Origin: Finegoldia magna
GTDB taxonomy: Bacteria > Bacillota > Clostridia > Tissierellales > Peptoniphilaceae
Direction: 5' to 3'
DNA length: 59,467 nt
Assembly (NCBI RefSeq): GCF_003182075.1
Contig: NZ_QGTH01000013.1
Coordinates: 1-59,467, forward strand
Shown one piece after another: positions 1 to 7,589 of the stretch. Numbering within the stretch: the first letter of the stretch is position 1; the number at the start of each line of letters is the position of its first letter. A model generated the notes under the pieces. That model saw only the letters and a list, made by a program, of their open reading frames with translations, ran no database searches and was not told the DNA's origin. A program made the translations under genes and the position numbers.

Positions 1-50
1 AAATATTCTAGTACTAATTTTATTTTAAATTCTTTTGTGTATTTTGGCAT
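1..50 (-). CDS. IS3-family transposase OrfA, N-terminal fragment
   Basis: The ATG at 50-48 opens a frame reading MPKYTKEFKIKLVLEY before leaving the window. This is the usual start of the helix-turn-helix OrfA of IS3/IS150-type elements, which binds the terminal repeats. A GGAGGGG site precedes it by about nine bases. Only 16 codons are visible, so the call rests on the N-terminal similarity and on the neighbouring terminal repeat. Confidence 0.65.
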   Translation of the reverse strand, partial: MPKYTKEFKIKLVLEY

Positions 51-55
51 ACAAA

Positions 56-88
56 AACCCCTCCATCCGTATTCCGGATTTTGGGGTT
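56..88 (-). promoter_or_regulatory. Hairpin in the IS end that encloses the OrfA ribosome binding site
   Basis: On the minus strand AACCCC (88-83) pairs with GGGGTT (61-56), and ATCCG (79-75) pairs with CGGAT (69-65). The 3' arm contains the GGAGGGG that serves OrfA. In a transcript entering from the dipeptidase side this stem would hide the site. It is followed by only a short U run, so it may also work as a weak terminator for the dipeptidase gene. Confidence 0.55.
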
Positions 89-144
89 CAGGTTAATATG
101 AGGTGTTTTTTGATTGCTATTAATTCATTTGTTATCGTTAAATA

Positions 145-1611
145 TTAGTTATCACTTCTTGCGAATCCGTTTTTCATTTCGCAGCTTGCTGTGAATAAAA
201 CATCGTGAAGTAATTTGTCTGTTTTTTCTTTCAAGAAGTCTGCCATTTCTTGGTTTGCTTTTTCAAGTAACTCATGAGCGTTTGCTGAATTTTTAGCAAA
301 TTCTTCGTCGTATTTATTGATTATTTCGTTGGATTTGGATTGAACTGCTCCTTGATATCTTTCGATGAAGATTGCTGTTTTGTTGAAATGTGCATCGCAA
401 AGTGCAGCTATGATTCTGTTAGCCCAGTAGAAGTTTTCTGAAGTTGCCTTTGTAACTTGATCTCCAACATAGCTTGGAGTTGTTTCTACGTTTGCGTAGA
501 ATGCAACTGCTGCGTTGAATGCGTTGCTACCAAATGATAACCATTGAATTGCTCTGATTTCTTCTGGAGCGTATGGTCTTATTTGTGTGAAATGAGTTAC
601 ATTGTCACGGCTAATTCCCAATGGACGATACATTCCACGATAGTTTGGATCTCCATGTTTTGCGTAGCAATCGTAAGGTGTTCCTTCGTAGTGGCTGGAC
701 AATATTGTCTTCATATCTTCAACTGTGATTTTTCTTTCTGGTACCATTGCCCATGGCAAATCATCAGATTCTGGTGTAAAATCAGCATCAACTCCATCCC
801 AAATCAATGTTTTTGGATTGAAATATCTTAGCATAATCCATGCTCTTGGTGTGTTGTATGTGTGATCTGAATGATCATGAGATCCGTATGCTAATCTTGG
901 ATTTACATAATCTTCTTGATCTAAGAATAGGTGATGTTTTTCGGACCATTCTTTCAAATCTTTTGAGCACATGAATTCATTTTGTTCGCCGTAAGCATCA
1001 TCAAAATCGAAATAATCAATTCCCAATTGGTTTGGCATTACAACGTATGCATCATCAGGAACTCTTCTTGCCATCCAGTGATGTCCACCGATTGTTTCTA
1101 ACCACCAAATTTCATCAACATCTTGGAAAGCAATTCCGTTTGATTCGTAAGTTCCGTGTTCTTCAAGTAATTTACCTAATCTTTCAACACCTTCTCTGGC
1201 TGAGTTAATGTAAGGAAGAACCAAAGTTACGAAATCTTCTTCTCCAAGTCCACCGAATTTTTCATCTTTTGTTGGAGATTGAATCAAAGGATCTGCTCCT
1301 TGAACTCTTGCGTTTGTAGTGATAGTTTCAGTAGCGCTCATTGAAATATTTTTTTCGTTAACGCCTGATGCTGCCCAATCTCCTTCGAATGTGTCAGAGT
1401 TTGGAAGTGCTGTGTATCTCATAGGATTATCAGGTAAATCCACCTTGCATCCTGATAAAACTGATTCGTATTTTCTTGGTTGATCTTCTGGTTTTACAAC
1501 GATAAATCTCTTAGCTGTAAAAATTCCAGAAGGAGAATCTTCACTTCTTGAAATAATTGTGGAGCCGTCAAAGCTCGCTTCTTTACCTACTAATAATGTA
1601 GTACATGCCAT
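145..1611 (-). CDS. pepD: C69-family dipeptidase
   Basis: This is a 488-residue peptidase of family C69 (Ntn hydrolase fold), which releases amino acids from dipeptides in the cytoplasm. The start at 1611 gives MACTTLLVGKEASFDGS; Cys3 is the expected nucleophile, exposed after N-terminal processing. An AAGGAGG lies eight bases before this ATG, whereas an upstream in-frame ATG would add an uncharacteristic 16-residue extension. The ISRSED segment near residue 20 is also typical of the family. Length fits the usual 470-500 residues. It stands alone, between an IS end and the zinc operon. The family is clear; the exact peptide preference cannot be told. Confidence 0.9.
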   Translation of the reverse strand: MACTTLLVGKEASFDGSTIISRSEDSPSGIFTAKRFIVVKPEDQPRKYESVLSGCKVDLPDNPMRYTALPNSDTFEGDWAASGVNEKNISMSATETITTNARVQGADPLIQSPTKDEKFGGLGEEDFVTLVLPYINSAREGVERLGKLLEEHGTYESNGIAFQDVDEIWWLETIGGHHWMARRVPDDAYVVMPNQLGIDYFDFDDAYGEQNEFMCSKDLKEWSEKHHLFLDQEDYVNPRLAYGSHDHSDHTYNTPRAWIMLRYFNPKTLIWDGVDADFTPESDDLPWAMVPERKITVEDMKTILSSHYEGTPYDCYAKHGDPNYRGMYRPLGISRDNVTHFTQIRPYAPEEIRAIQWLSFGSNAFNAAVAFYANVETTPSYVGDQVTKATSENFYWANRIIAALCDAHFNKTAIFIERYQGAVQSKSNEIINKYDEEFAKNSANAHELLEKANQEMADFLKEKTDKLLHDVLFTASCEMKNGFARSDN

Positions 1612-1695
1612 AATTACATACCTCCTTAAATGTGATACTTTTTTAATATCCAATATCATTATACCCCTTTTTCATATTTTTTACACAGAAAAAAG

Positions 1696-1733
1696 AAAAA
1701 AGGACTACCAATAAATTTTTTAATAGCCCTTTT
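1696..1733 (-). terminator. Rho-independent terminator of the zinc operon
   Basis: On the minus strand a ten-base-pair stem (1733-1724 with 1707-1698, one G-U pair) is followed by a run rich in T. It lies directly after the abrB-like stop codon, so it closes the zinT-znuACB-abrB transcript. Confidence 0.8.
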
Positions 1734-1737
1734 GATT

Positions 1738-1947
1738 TTATTCCTCTTCACCTAATGCATCAATTGTGTCGTCAGTCAATCCTTTTAATTTTTCTACATA
1801 ATTTGCATCGTGGTTTTTCTTAGGAATCAATATTATCTTGTCGTTTTCAAGTTCACATTCGAATATATCTCCAACCCTTAGGTCGTATTTTCTCATTAAT
1901 ATATCCGGTATTGTTACTTTGTTTCCTTTTTCTACTTCCAAATTCAT
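1738..1947 (-). CDS. AbrB/SpoVT-type DNA-binding protein
   Basis: A 69-residue protein with one swapped-hairpin AbrB domain at residues 1-47 (VTIPDILMRKYDLRVGDIFE), the fold of AbrB, SpoVT and MazE. It is followed by an acidic tail. Its ATG lies 28 bases after znuB and has an AGGA site, so it is probably the last gene of the zinc operon. No toxin gene follows, which argues against a MazE antitoxin. A role as a small transcriptional regulator, perhaps of the operon itself, is inference from position. Confidence 0.75.
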   Translation of the reverse strand: MNLEVEKGNKVTIPDILMRKYDLRVGDIFECELENDKIILIPKKNHDANYVEKLKGLTDDTIDALGEEE

Positions 1948-1975
1948 ATTATCCTGCCTTCTTGTAATATTGTAT

Positions 1976-2815
1976 TTACTTTATTTTAGCATTATTTTGT
2001 GAATTTGAAAAGTTTTTCCTATTTGGTTGTTTAATTTTTGAATATACTACGAAAACTATCATACCTATAACTGCATTTACTACGATTGCTCCACCTGGTT
2101 TAATGTCAAATTGATACGATTGGATTATTCCTAGCATCATGTATAAAATCCCTAGAATTATTGTTGTGATATATGTTTTCTTGTAGCTTTTTGCAATTAT
2201 GAGTGCTGTTGCTACGGGAAGTACAATCAAAGATGTCACCATCAACGCTCCAACTATTTTCACTGCAAGAGCTATAGTAATCGCTGACAAAAATGTAAAT
2301 ATCGCATTGATTCTATTTACTTTGACTCCTGCAAGACGAGCGATGTTTTTGTCGATAGAAATAGCCAATAATCCTGCGTATTGCGATATAGACACTGCTA
2401 AAATTAATATGAAAATTACAGAAATATTTATCACATCTCTGTTTGTTACAGAAGAAATGCTTCCGAAAAGATACGATTCAAATGAGTTTCCTCCAGGAGC
2501 AAAATCAGATAATATCGCTGCAATTCCAAGTCCCGTACTCATTATGACAGCAGTTGCCATATCTCCATATTGCGGGAATTTTTTTCTGATTAATTCTATT
2601 AAAAATGCCGCTACAACACAAACTATTGCAGAGCCTACTAATGGGTCGAATCCTAAAATAAGTCCAAGCCCAACTCCACTAAGAGCAGTATGAGAAAGCG
2701 CATCTCCTATCATCGATGTTTTACGATTAACCATTATTATTCCAATCATCGGAATCATTATCGAAAGCATCAATCCTGCTACCAATGCTTTTCTCATAAA
2801 CGCAAATTCTAGCAT
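1976..2815 (-). CDS. znuB: Zinc/manganese ABC transporter permease
   Basis: A 279-residue polytopic membrane protein of the ABC-3 permease family (ZnuB/MntB/AdcB type) with roughly eight hydrophobic segments. The motif GDALSHTALSGVGLG near residue 37 is the conserved cytoplasmic coupling segment of the family. The start codon overlaps the end of the ATPase gene by seven bases, so the two are translationally coupled. Zinc rather than manganese is inferred from the ZinT-like gene in the same operon. Confidence 0.9.
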   Translation of the reverse strand: MLEFAFMRKALVAGLMLSIMIPMIGIIMVNRKTSMIGDALSHTALSGVGLGLILGFDPLVGSAIVCVVAAFLIELIRKKFPQYGDMATAVIMSTGLGIAAILSDFAPGGNSFESYLFGSISSVTNRDVINISVIFILILAVSISQYAGLLAISIDKNIARLAGVKVNRINAIFTFLSAITIALAVKIVGALMVTSLIVLPVATALIIAKSYKKTYITTIILGILYMMLGIIQSYQFDIKPGGAIVVNAVIGMIVFVVYSKIKQPNRKNFSNSQNNAKIK

Positions 2816-3480
2816 TTTACAAGCCTCCCTTCAATCATTTCGTATTGTGTTCTCTCAATATCCAAAGCTTCTATTTCTTTTATTTCGTGAGTTACCATTA
2901 TTACAGTTATGTTGTAATCTTTGTTGAGTTTAGCAATTGTTTTTATAAATTTCTCTTTGTTTTCTTTGTCAACACCTGCAGTCGGCTCATCGAGTATAAG
3001 AAGTTTTGGCTCATTAATCATCGCCCTACAAATCATAGCTCTTTGTTGAAGCCCTCCAGACAATTCATTTACAGGTCGGTTAATGTATTCTTTCATTCCC
3101 ATTTCTTCCATAATTTGTTTTGCCTTGTCGTAATGTTTTTTGCGTGCGACTTTAATTAGCCCAAAATCTTCATACAAATTTAACGTTACAAGCTCCAAAC
3201 AAGTAATCGGAAACGCTATTTTGTTTACAATATTTATTTGGGGAACATAGCCTATATCTCGGTAGCTTTTGTAATCTTTAATATTTTTATCTAAAACTTT
3301 GATTTCTCCGTCATCAGCTTTTAACTCTCCCAGCATTAATTTCAATAAAGTTGATTTACCGCTTCCATTTCCACCAAGGATTAGAGCCATTTCTCCTTGA
3401 TTTATCTTCAAATTCAAATCTTTAAGCACCAAATCTTCATTATAACCAAAGTTTAAGTTGTTTATTGTTACTGCATTCAT
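2809..3480 (-). CDS. znuC: Zinc ABC transporter ATPase
   Basis: A 223-residue ABC ATPase. It shows Walker A GGNGSGKST (about residue 36), a Q-loop region (YVPQ), the signature LSGGLQQR, Walker B LLILDEPTAGVD and a switch His in VTHE. It powers uptake through the adjacent permease. It starts directly at the end of the binding-protein gene (3480/3481) and overlaps the permease start. Length is normal for ZnuC/AdcC. Confidence 0.92.
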   Translation of the reverse strand: MNAVTINNLNFGYNEDLVLKDLNLKINQGEMALILGGNGSGKSTLLKLMLGELKADDGEIKVLDKNIKDYKSYRDIGYVPQINIVNKIAFPITCLELVTLNLYEDFGLIKVARKKHYDKAKQIMEEMGMKEYINRPVNELSGGLQQRAMICRAMINEPKLLILDEPTAGVDKENKEKFIKTIAKLNKDYNITVIMVTHEIKEIEALDIERTQYEMIEGRLVKC

Positions 3481-4797
3481 TTATACACCTGCCTTCTTCA
3501 TAGATTCGTATAAGTTTTTCAAATTCATCTCAATTAATTCGATATATCCTTGATTATTGTCCTGTTGCTCTTTTGTTATAAATTCCATCGAAGCCAAAGG
3601 CTTTATATCTCCTCCCAATTCTTCCGATAAAGTCTTCGCTTCTTTAGGAGGTTTCCCGTATTCATAAAATACCGTAGTAATGTTTTTTGTTTTCGCAAAA
3701 TCCACGGCTTTTTTTATTGTTTTAAGACTTGGACTTTCCATGCTAGTAAGACCTTCTAATGGATACTGAGTAAGCCCAAAATCCCTCGCTATATATGCAT
3801 AAGCGTAATGTGTTACCAAAAAGCTTTTGTTGTCTAATTTACTAAATTTTTCTTTGTATTCTGCGTCAATGTCTGTCAATTTATCAACGTATTTCAATTT
3901 ATTTTTTCGATAAATTCTCTCGTTATCTGGGTATTTTTGTATCAATTTGTCTTGGATACTATTCAAATATTTCTTTGCATTTACGACAGATAACCATGAA
4001 TGTGGATCGTAAGTTATCTTGTCAAATCCTGACGAAGAACCTTCCATTACAGGCTTTAATTTGCCCTCATCTTGAAGCAATTTTCCATTAGTATCTTGTA
4101 AATAATATGGTAGCAAATCTTCGCTTATTCTGTCCGATACGAAAATCCACTTGCCATCATCTTTTATGTTGTAAAATATCTCTCCAGATTCATGACCCAT
4201 TTCAAGGCCATATACTTTTCCTTCTTCAACATCGAAAGTGTTTTTTTGGTGAACAATCTCACCTTTTTGATTCATAATTTCCTTAGCTTTTTTGACTAAT
4301 TCTTTTTTGTCTTCTCCATTGTCCTTGAAGAACGCAACCCTCATAATATCTTCATGAGTATGCCCAAAATCTATTTTTCGTTTTCCCTTTGTTAAGTCCA
4401 ATTGTGCCATATATTGAAAATCGCCCCTTGCAGCAGCTCCTTTATACGTGATTAGCTCTACAGAATCCGACAACTTCAAAATATCCAAATTAGGCAAATT
4501 CTCGTGCACCTTGTCTACCCAATGTTCCATATTCGCACCATTTACAACCAGCAAATCTGCATCGGCAAGTTTTTTCATATCCTTAGCAGACGGCTCCCAC
4601 AAATGAGGCTCCTTATCCACAGGCATAAAAGTTCTCACCTCGACAGTATCTCCTGCAATCATCTTCACCAAATCATGCACAGGAAAAAACGATGTGTAGA
4701 TAACCGGTTTTCCTGAAGATTTTTTCGTGTGATTGGAACATCCCGCAAACAAAACCATGCACAAGGCTAATAGAAAACTCAAAAATCTCTTTTTCAT
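3481..4797 (-). CDS. znuA: Zinc-binding lipoprotein ZnuA/AdcA with an inserted domain
   Basis: A 438-residue extracytoplasmic solute-binding protein. A lipobox LFAGC puts the lipid on Cys20. Cluster A-I ligands are visible: His65 in EPHLWEP, His266 in DPHSW and a His in THYAYAY. The family is normally about 300 residues. Here about 140 residues (roughly 120-260) sit between the N-lobe and DPHSW, at the place of the usual His-rich loop. This insert contains GHTHED and GHESGE. It is upstream of and contiguous with znuC. The insert may be a metal-trapping module; I do not recognise it as a named domain. Confidence 0.88.
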   Translation of the reverse strand: MKKRFLSFLLALCMVLFAGCSNHTKKSSGKPVIYTSFFPVHDLVKMIAGDTVEVRTFMPVDKEPHLWEPSAKDMKKLADADLLVVNGANMEHWVDKVHENLPNLDILKLSDSVELITYKGAAARGDFQYMAQLDLTKGKRKIDFGHTHEDIMRVAFFKDNGEDKKELVKKAKEIMNQKGEIVHQKNTFDVEEGKVYGLEMGHESGEIFYNIKDDGKWIFVSDRISEDLLPYYLQDTNGKLLQDEGKLKPVMEGSSSGFDKITYDPHSWLSVVNAKKYLNSIQDKLIQKYPDNERIYRKNKLKYVDKLTDIDAEYKEKFSKLDNKSFLVTHYAYAYIARDFGLTQYPLEGLTSMESPSLKTIKKAVDFAKTKNITTVFYEYGKPPKEAKTLSEELGGDIKPLASMEFITKEQQDNNQGYIELIEMNLKNLYESMKKAGV

Positions 4798-4813
4798 CTA
4801 AATTCTCCTTTTC

Positions 4814-4846
4814 AAAAATCAAAGGACAGGTCGTCCCTGCCCTTTG
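4814..4846 (-). terminator. Internal terminator/attenuator between zinT and znuA
   Basis: On the minus strand an 11-pair stem (4846-4836 with 4830-4820, one G-U pair) has a five-base loop and is followed by ATTTTTG. It lies in the 68-base gap of an otherwise one-directional operon. It probably reduces transcription of znuACB relative to the zinT-like gene. Confidence 0.75.
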
Positions 4847-4865
4847 TCAATTTCATATTCCAACC

Positions 4866-5537
4866 TTATTCTTCGATTTCTCCGATAATTTGTTTATCAG
4901 TTGTGTTTGGTTTTACGAAAGTTGGGAACCAGCCTTCCTTTGCAAATAATTCTTCCTTGTCATTACCATATCTCATGTGGAAATGTGTCAACTCTTCTTC
5001 GCCGTGAATTGGCATCATCAACAAAACTTTGTATTTTGCATTAGAATCCACAGCTTCAAAAACATCCCATTCTAGCATGTGTGATCCATGTTTTACAGCC
5101 TTTTTTTCCACAAATTTATACTCAGTTTCAGCTATTTTGTCTCCATTTTCTGAAGGGATTTTGCTTGTAAATGTAATCTTGTTTCCGTCGATTTTCAATC
5201 CGTTGAATTCACATTTTCTTTTTTCAAGATAATCCGCTTTTGCTTTTTTCTCATCAATATTTTCTTTTTTTGCTAAAGTTTTGTAAGCACCTTGAACTTC
5301 TGGTTTTTCCAAATAACTTCCCATATTGTTCCATTCTCCGTCCCAATCAGACAAGCTTACTTCTTCCTTTTTGTCCTCAGTTTTTTCAGTAGCCTTGCTG
5401 TCTTCTTTTTTATCTTCTTGTTTTTGCTCAGTTTGCTTAGTATTTTCTTTCGGTGCATCTTTTTGTGCTCCACAACCATTCAACAACAAAGCCGCTGACA
5501 TCACACCAACCAAAGTCATCAATTTTAATTTATTCAT
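4866..5537 (-). CDS. zinT: ZinT-like zinc-binding lipoprotein
   Basis: A 223-residue protein with a lipobox LLNGC (Cys22) and a Lys/Glu-rich linker to about residue 60. A ZinT/YodA domain follows, starting with LSDWDGEWN. The likely zinc ligands are His178, His185 and His187 in HGEEELTHFHMRYG, matching the H...HxH cluster of ZinT. In streptococci the same domain is fused to the C-terminus of AdcA; here it is a separate surface lipoprotein that precedes the ABC system. It is the first gene after the promoter at 5793-5821 and has an AAGGAG site. Role: zinc scavenging and hand-over to ZnuA (inferred from family and operon). Confidence 0.9.
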   Translation of the reverse strand: MNKLKLMTLVGVMSAALLLNGCGAQKDAPKENTKQTEQKQEDKKEDSKATEKTEDKKEEVSLSDWDGEWNNMGSYLEKPEVQGAYKTLAKKENIDEKKAKADYLEKRKCEFNGLKIDGNKITFTSKIPSENGDKIAETEYKFVEKKAVKHGSHMLEWDVFEAVDSNAKYKVLLMMPIHGEEELTHFHMRYGNDKEELFAKEGWFPTFVKPNTTDKQIIGEIEE

Positions 5538-5565
5538 ATCAATACTCCTTATTTATATTTGTTAG

Positions 5566-5792
5566 CACGGAAATACAAATAGTTATTAATATCTCAAAAC
5601 AAATTTGAATGCATTCTAATTTTATTAATTAATTAACTTATTACAATAAAATCTTATTTCTCATCCTAATCATTCTATTCAATTTTAAATATGTAATAAG
5701 TTTTTTGAGAATTAAAAACTTATTTAGTTGCAAATTACGTCTAATCTGCAAAATCAATTGTAAAAATCATCCTACTAACTTTATCCAAATAA
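5566..5792 (-). other. Long AT-rich 5' untranslated region of the zinT operon
   Basis: No gene is visible here on either strand. If transcription starts just after the -10 at 5793-5798, the leader is about 240 bases. It contains an AATAAGTTTTT/AAAAACTTATT stem-loop near 5680-5705 but no recognisable riboswitch class. A second, nearer promoter cannot be excluded. Confidence 0.4.
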
Positions 5793-5837
5793 ATAATAAC
5801 ATTATTTTTTTATTCTGTCAATAATGATAATCATTTG
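5793..5837 (-). promoter_or_regulatory. Promoter with Fur-family (Zur/Fur) operator for the zinc operon
   Basis: The minus strand has TTGACA (5821-5816), a 17-base spacer and TATTAT (5798-5793). Directly upstream and touching the -35 is the palindrome AATGAT-A-ATCATT (about 5823-5835). It lies within a stretch close to the classical Fur-box pattern GATAATGATAATCATT. Because the operon encodes zinc uptake, Zur is the likeliest binder; Fur is the alternative. Confidence 0.7.
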
Positions 5838-5842
5838 AATTT

Positions 5843-5869
5843 AAAAAAACTCCGAGATATTTCTCGGAG
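5843..5869 (-). terminator. Terminator of the ECF/nucleoside hydrolase operon
   Basis: On the minus strand CTCCGAGA pairs with TCTCGGAG (5869-5862 and 5857-5850), followed by seven T. It sits just after the hydrolase stop codon. Confidence 0.9.
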
Positions 5870-5875
5870 CCAGTT

Positions 5876-6778
5876 TTATTCTGTTAGAGCTTGCATCAAT
5901 ATTTCTCTGAATTTATCGATGTCGATTTTAGTTATTACTTTACAGTTGAATTCACCATTTTCTTCTTTAATCAAATCTCTGTAGCTCATTCCTCTTGTTC
6001 CGTCGTTTTGCACATCGATTTTGATGTACATGTCTTTCGTTTCGAAAACTTCTGGATTATCCAATACTATTACTGAGCAAGGATCATGAATTCCTGCATC
6101 GTTTGATGCGTAGTATTTCAAAATTCTGTGTGCAAATTTCGTTCTTTTCGTTTCAATTGTGTCCAAGAATTTAATTTGCTCATCAGTTATGCTGGCTTTT
6201 TGTGTTACGTTTAGTCCTGCCATTATGATTTTAACTCCGCTTTCAAACACGATTTTCGCTGCTTCTGGATCGACGAAGAAATTAAATTCGCTGAGACTTG
6301 TGACGTTACCTCTTGTAATGGAGCCACCCATGATGCTGATTTGTTCGATTTTTTCCTTGTCTTCCGGAAAAGTTCTTAGAAGTAGTGCAATGTTTGTAAG
6401 TGGTCCCACTGCAATTATCGTGATTTTTTCAGTTGAGTTTTGGATAATTTCGTGCATCATTGTAACGGAATTTTTGCTTGTAAGTTCATTCACATCTTCT
6501 GATTCGATCATATCTCTGAATCCTGCAATTCCATCATCTCCGTGAACCGTTGCAAAGAAAGGCTCTCTTACAAGTGGCACTTCTTGTCCTTTTCCCATAG
6601 GAACATTTATGTCCAAAAGTTTTGCCAAGCATTGCATGTTTCTTGTTGTGTGTTCGATTGATACGTTTCCGTTTACCGAAGAAAGTGCCAACAGCTTTAA
6701 ATTTTTCGAATTTTTAATTGCAAATAAAGCTGCTGCATCATCAACTCCCGGATCAAAATCCAATATACAATTAATCAT
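5876..6778 (-). CDS. Inosine/uridine-type nucleoside hydrolase
   Basis: A 300-residue protein of the IU-nucleoside hydrolase fold, which cleaves the N-glycosidic bond of ribonucleosides. The N-terminal DFDPGVDDAAAL holds the calcium-binding Asp cluster. A family segment GNVSIEHTTRN and a later HDPCSV with His-Asp also fit. The start at 6778 has GGAGG five bases upstream; the in-frame ATG at 6790 overlaps that site and is unlikely. It overlaps the ECF ATPase stop by eight bases. Being last in an ECF transporter operon, it probably acts on the imported nucleoside. In C. difficile a similar arrangement serves queuosine salvage, but the substrate here is not determined. Confidence 0.88.
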   Translation of the reverse strand: MINCILDFDPGVDDAAALFAIKNSKNLKLLALSSVNGNVSIEHTTRNMQCLAKLLDINVPMGKGQEVPLVREPFFATVHGDDGIAGFRDMIESEDVNELTSKNSVTMMHEIIQNSTEKITIIAVGPLTNIALLLRTFPEDKEKIEQISIMGGSITRGNVTSLSEFNFFVDPEAAKIVFESGVKIIMAGLNVTQKASITDEQIKFLDTIETKRTKFAHRILKYYASNDAGIHDPCSVIVLDNPEVFETKDMYIKIDVQNDGTRGMSYRDLIKEENGEFNCKVITKIDIDKFREILMQALTE

Positions 6779-7589
6779 TAGCACCTCCAAAATTTTTGAT
6801 GTAATCTACAAAATCATCCACCGACAATAATTTTTCGTTCAAATTAATTGAGTTGCAAAGTCTTTTGACAACAGGTGGTTGGATGTATGCTTTTTGTAGG
6901 ATTTCATCTTCATCAAAAACTTCCTTTTTATCAGCATCTTTGATGATTTCTTTGTTGGACATTACTACAACTCTGTCGAAGTTTTCAACGACGAATTCCA
7001 TATCGTGAGTTATCGTTATGATTGTTTTGTTCAAATCGTGCAAATGATCGATTACTCTTTTCAAGCAACTCATAGAATATGCATCTTGTCCTGCTGTCGG
7101 TTCATCAAATATGAAAATGTCGCAGTCATTTGCAATTGTAATTGCTATCGTTATGAATTTTCTCGTACTAAATGGCAAATCATAAGGATGGTCGTCCAAA
7201 TATTCTGAAAGTTCACAGATTTCACAAGCTTGTCTGACACGTTTGTCCATTTCATCTTCGTCGACTTTTAATGCTCTCAACGAAAATGCAACCTCATCGT
7301 AAACTGTGGAGTTAAAGATTTGATCGTTAGGATTTTGGAAGACGTAGCCTACTTTTCTGGATATTTGTGCTGTGGTCATGTCTTTTGTATTTTTCCCATC
7401 TAACAAAATCTCCCCAGAATTAGGTCTCAATAGTCCGTTCATTAGTTTTGCACAAGTCGATTTGCCGGCTCCATTTTGTCCCACGATTGCAACTTTTTCT
7501 GAAGAATTTACGACCAAATTCAAATCATTAATCGCTTTGAATCCATTAGGATAAGTAAAGCTTACATTTTTAAATTCTAATTTGCTCAT
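6771..7589 (-). CDS. ecfA2: ECF transporter ATPase with a degenerate signature motif
   Basis: A 272-residue CbiO/EcfA-type ATPase: Walker A GQNGAGKST, Q-loop YVFQNPNDQIF, Walker B IFIFDEPTAGQD, switch His in ITHDM. Where LSGGQ is expected the protein reads LPFSTRKF (DNA about 7160-7180), so the ABC signature is lost. In the ATPase heterodimer the other subunit keeps LSGGQ, leaving one composite ATP site degenerate. The start at 7589 follows a GGAGG and overlaps the upstream ATPase stop by one base (TAATG); longer in-frame starts would run through that site. Confidence 0.9.
   Translation of the reverse strand: MSKLEFKNVSFTYPNGFKAINDLNLVVNSSEKVAIVGQNGAGKSTCAKLMNGLLRPNSGEILLDGKNTKDMTTAQISRKVGYVFQNPNDQIFNSTVYDEVAFSLRALKVDEDEMDKRVRQACEICELSEYLDDHPYDLPFSTRKFITIAITIANDCDIFIFDEPTAGQDAYSMSCLKRVIDHLHDLNKTIITITHDMEFVVENFDRVVVMSNKEIIKDADKKEVFDEDEILQKAYIQPPVVKRLCNSINLNEKLLSVDDFVDYIKNFGGAND

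Larger units (their letters stand above)
1..95 (-). mobile_element. 5' end of an IS3-family insertion sequence (partial)
   Basis: The minus strand running left from about 95 begins with an inverted-repeat-like sequence (TAACCTGAACCC...CGGAATA). It matches the end of the element at 59215 in 21 of 26 positions by eye. It is followed by a hairpin, a GGAGG site and the first codons of a transposase OrfA. The element continues beyond the window edge. The 26-base match to the other end supports position 95 as the outer boundary, but no target-site duplication can be checked here. Confidence 0.72.

Noticed and set aside
145-1659. Longer start of the C69 dipeptidase at 1659
   Set aside because: The AAGGAGG site lies just before the internal ATG at 1611, and the nucleophilic Cys must be near the N-terminus.
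1738-1947. MazE antitoxin of a MazEF pair
   Set aside because: No MazF-like gene follows; a terminator comes directly after the stop codon.
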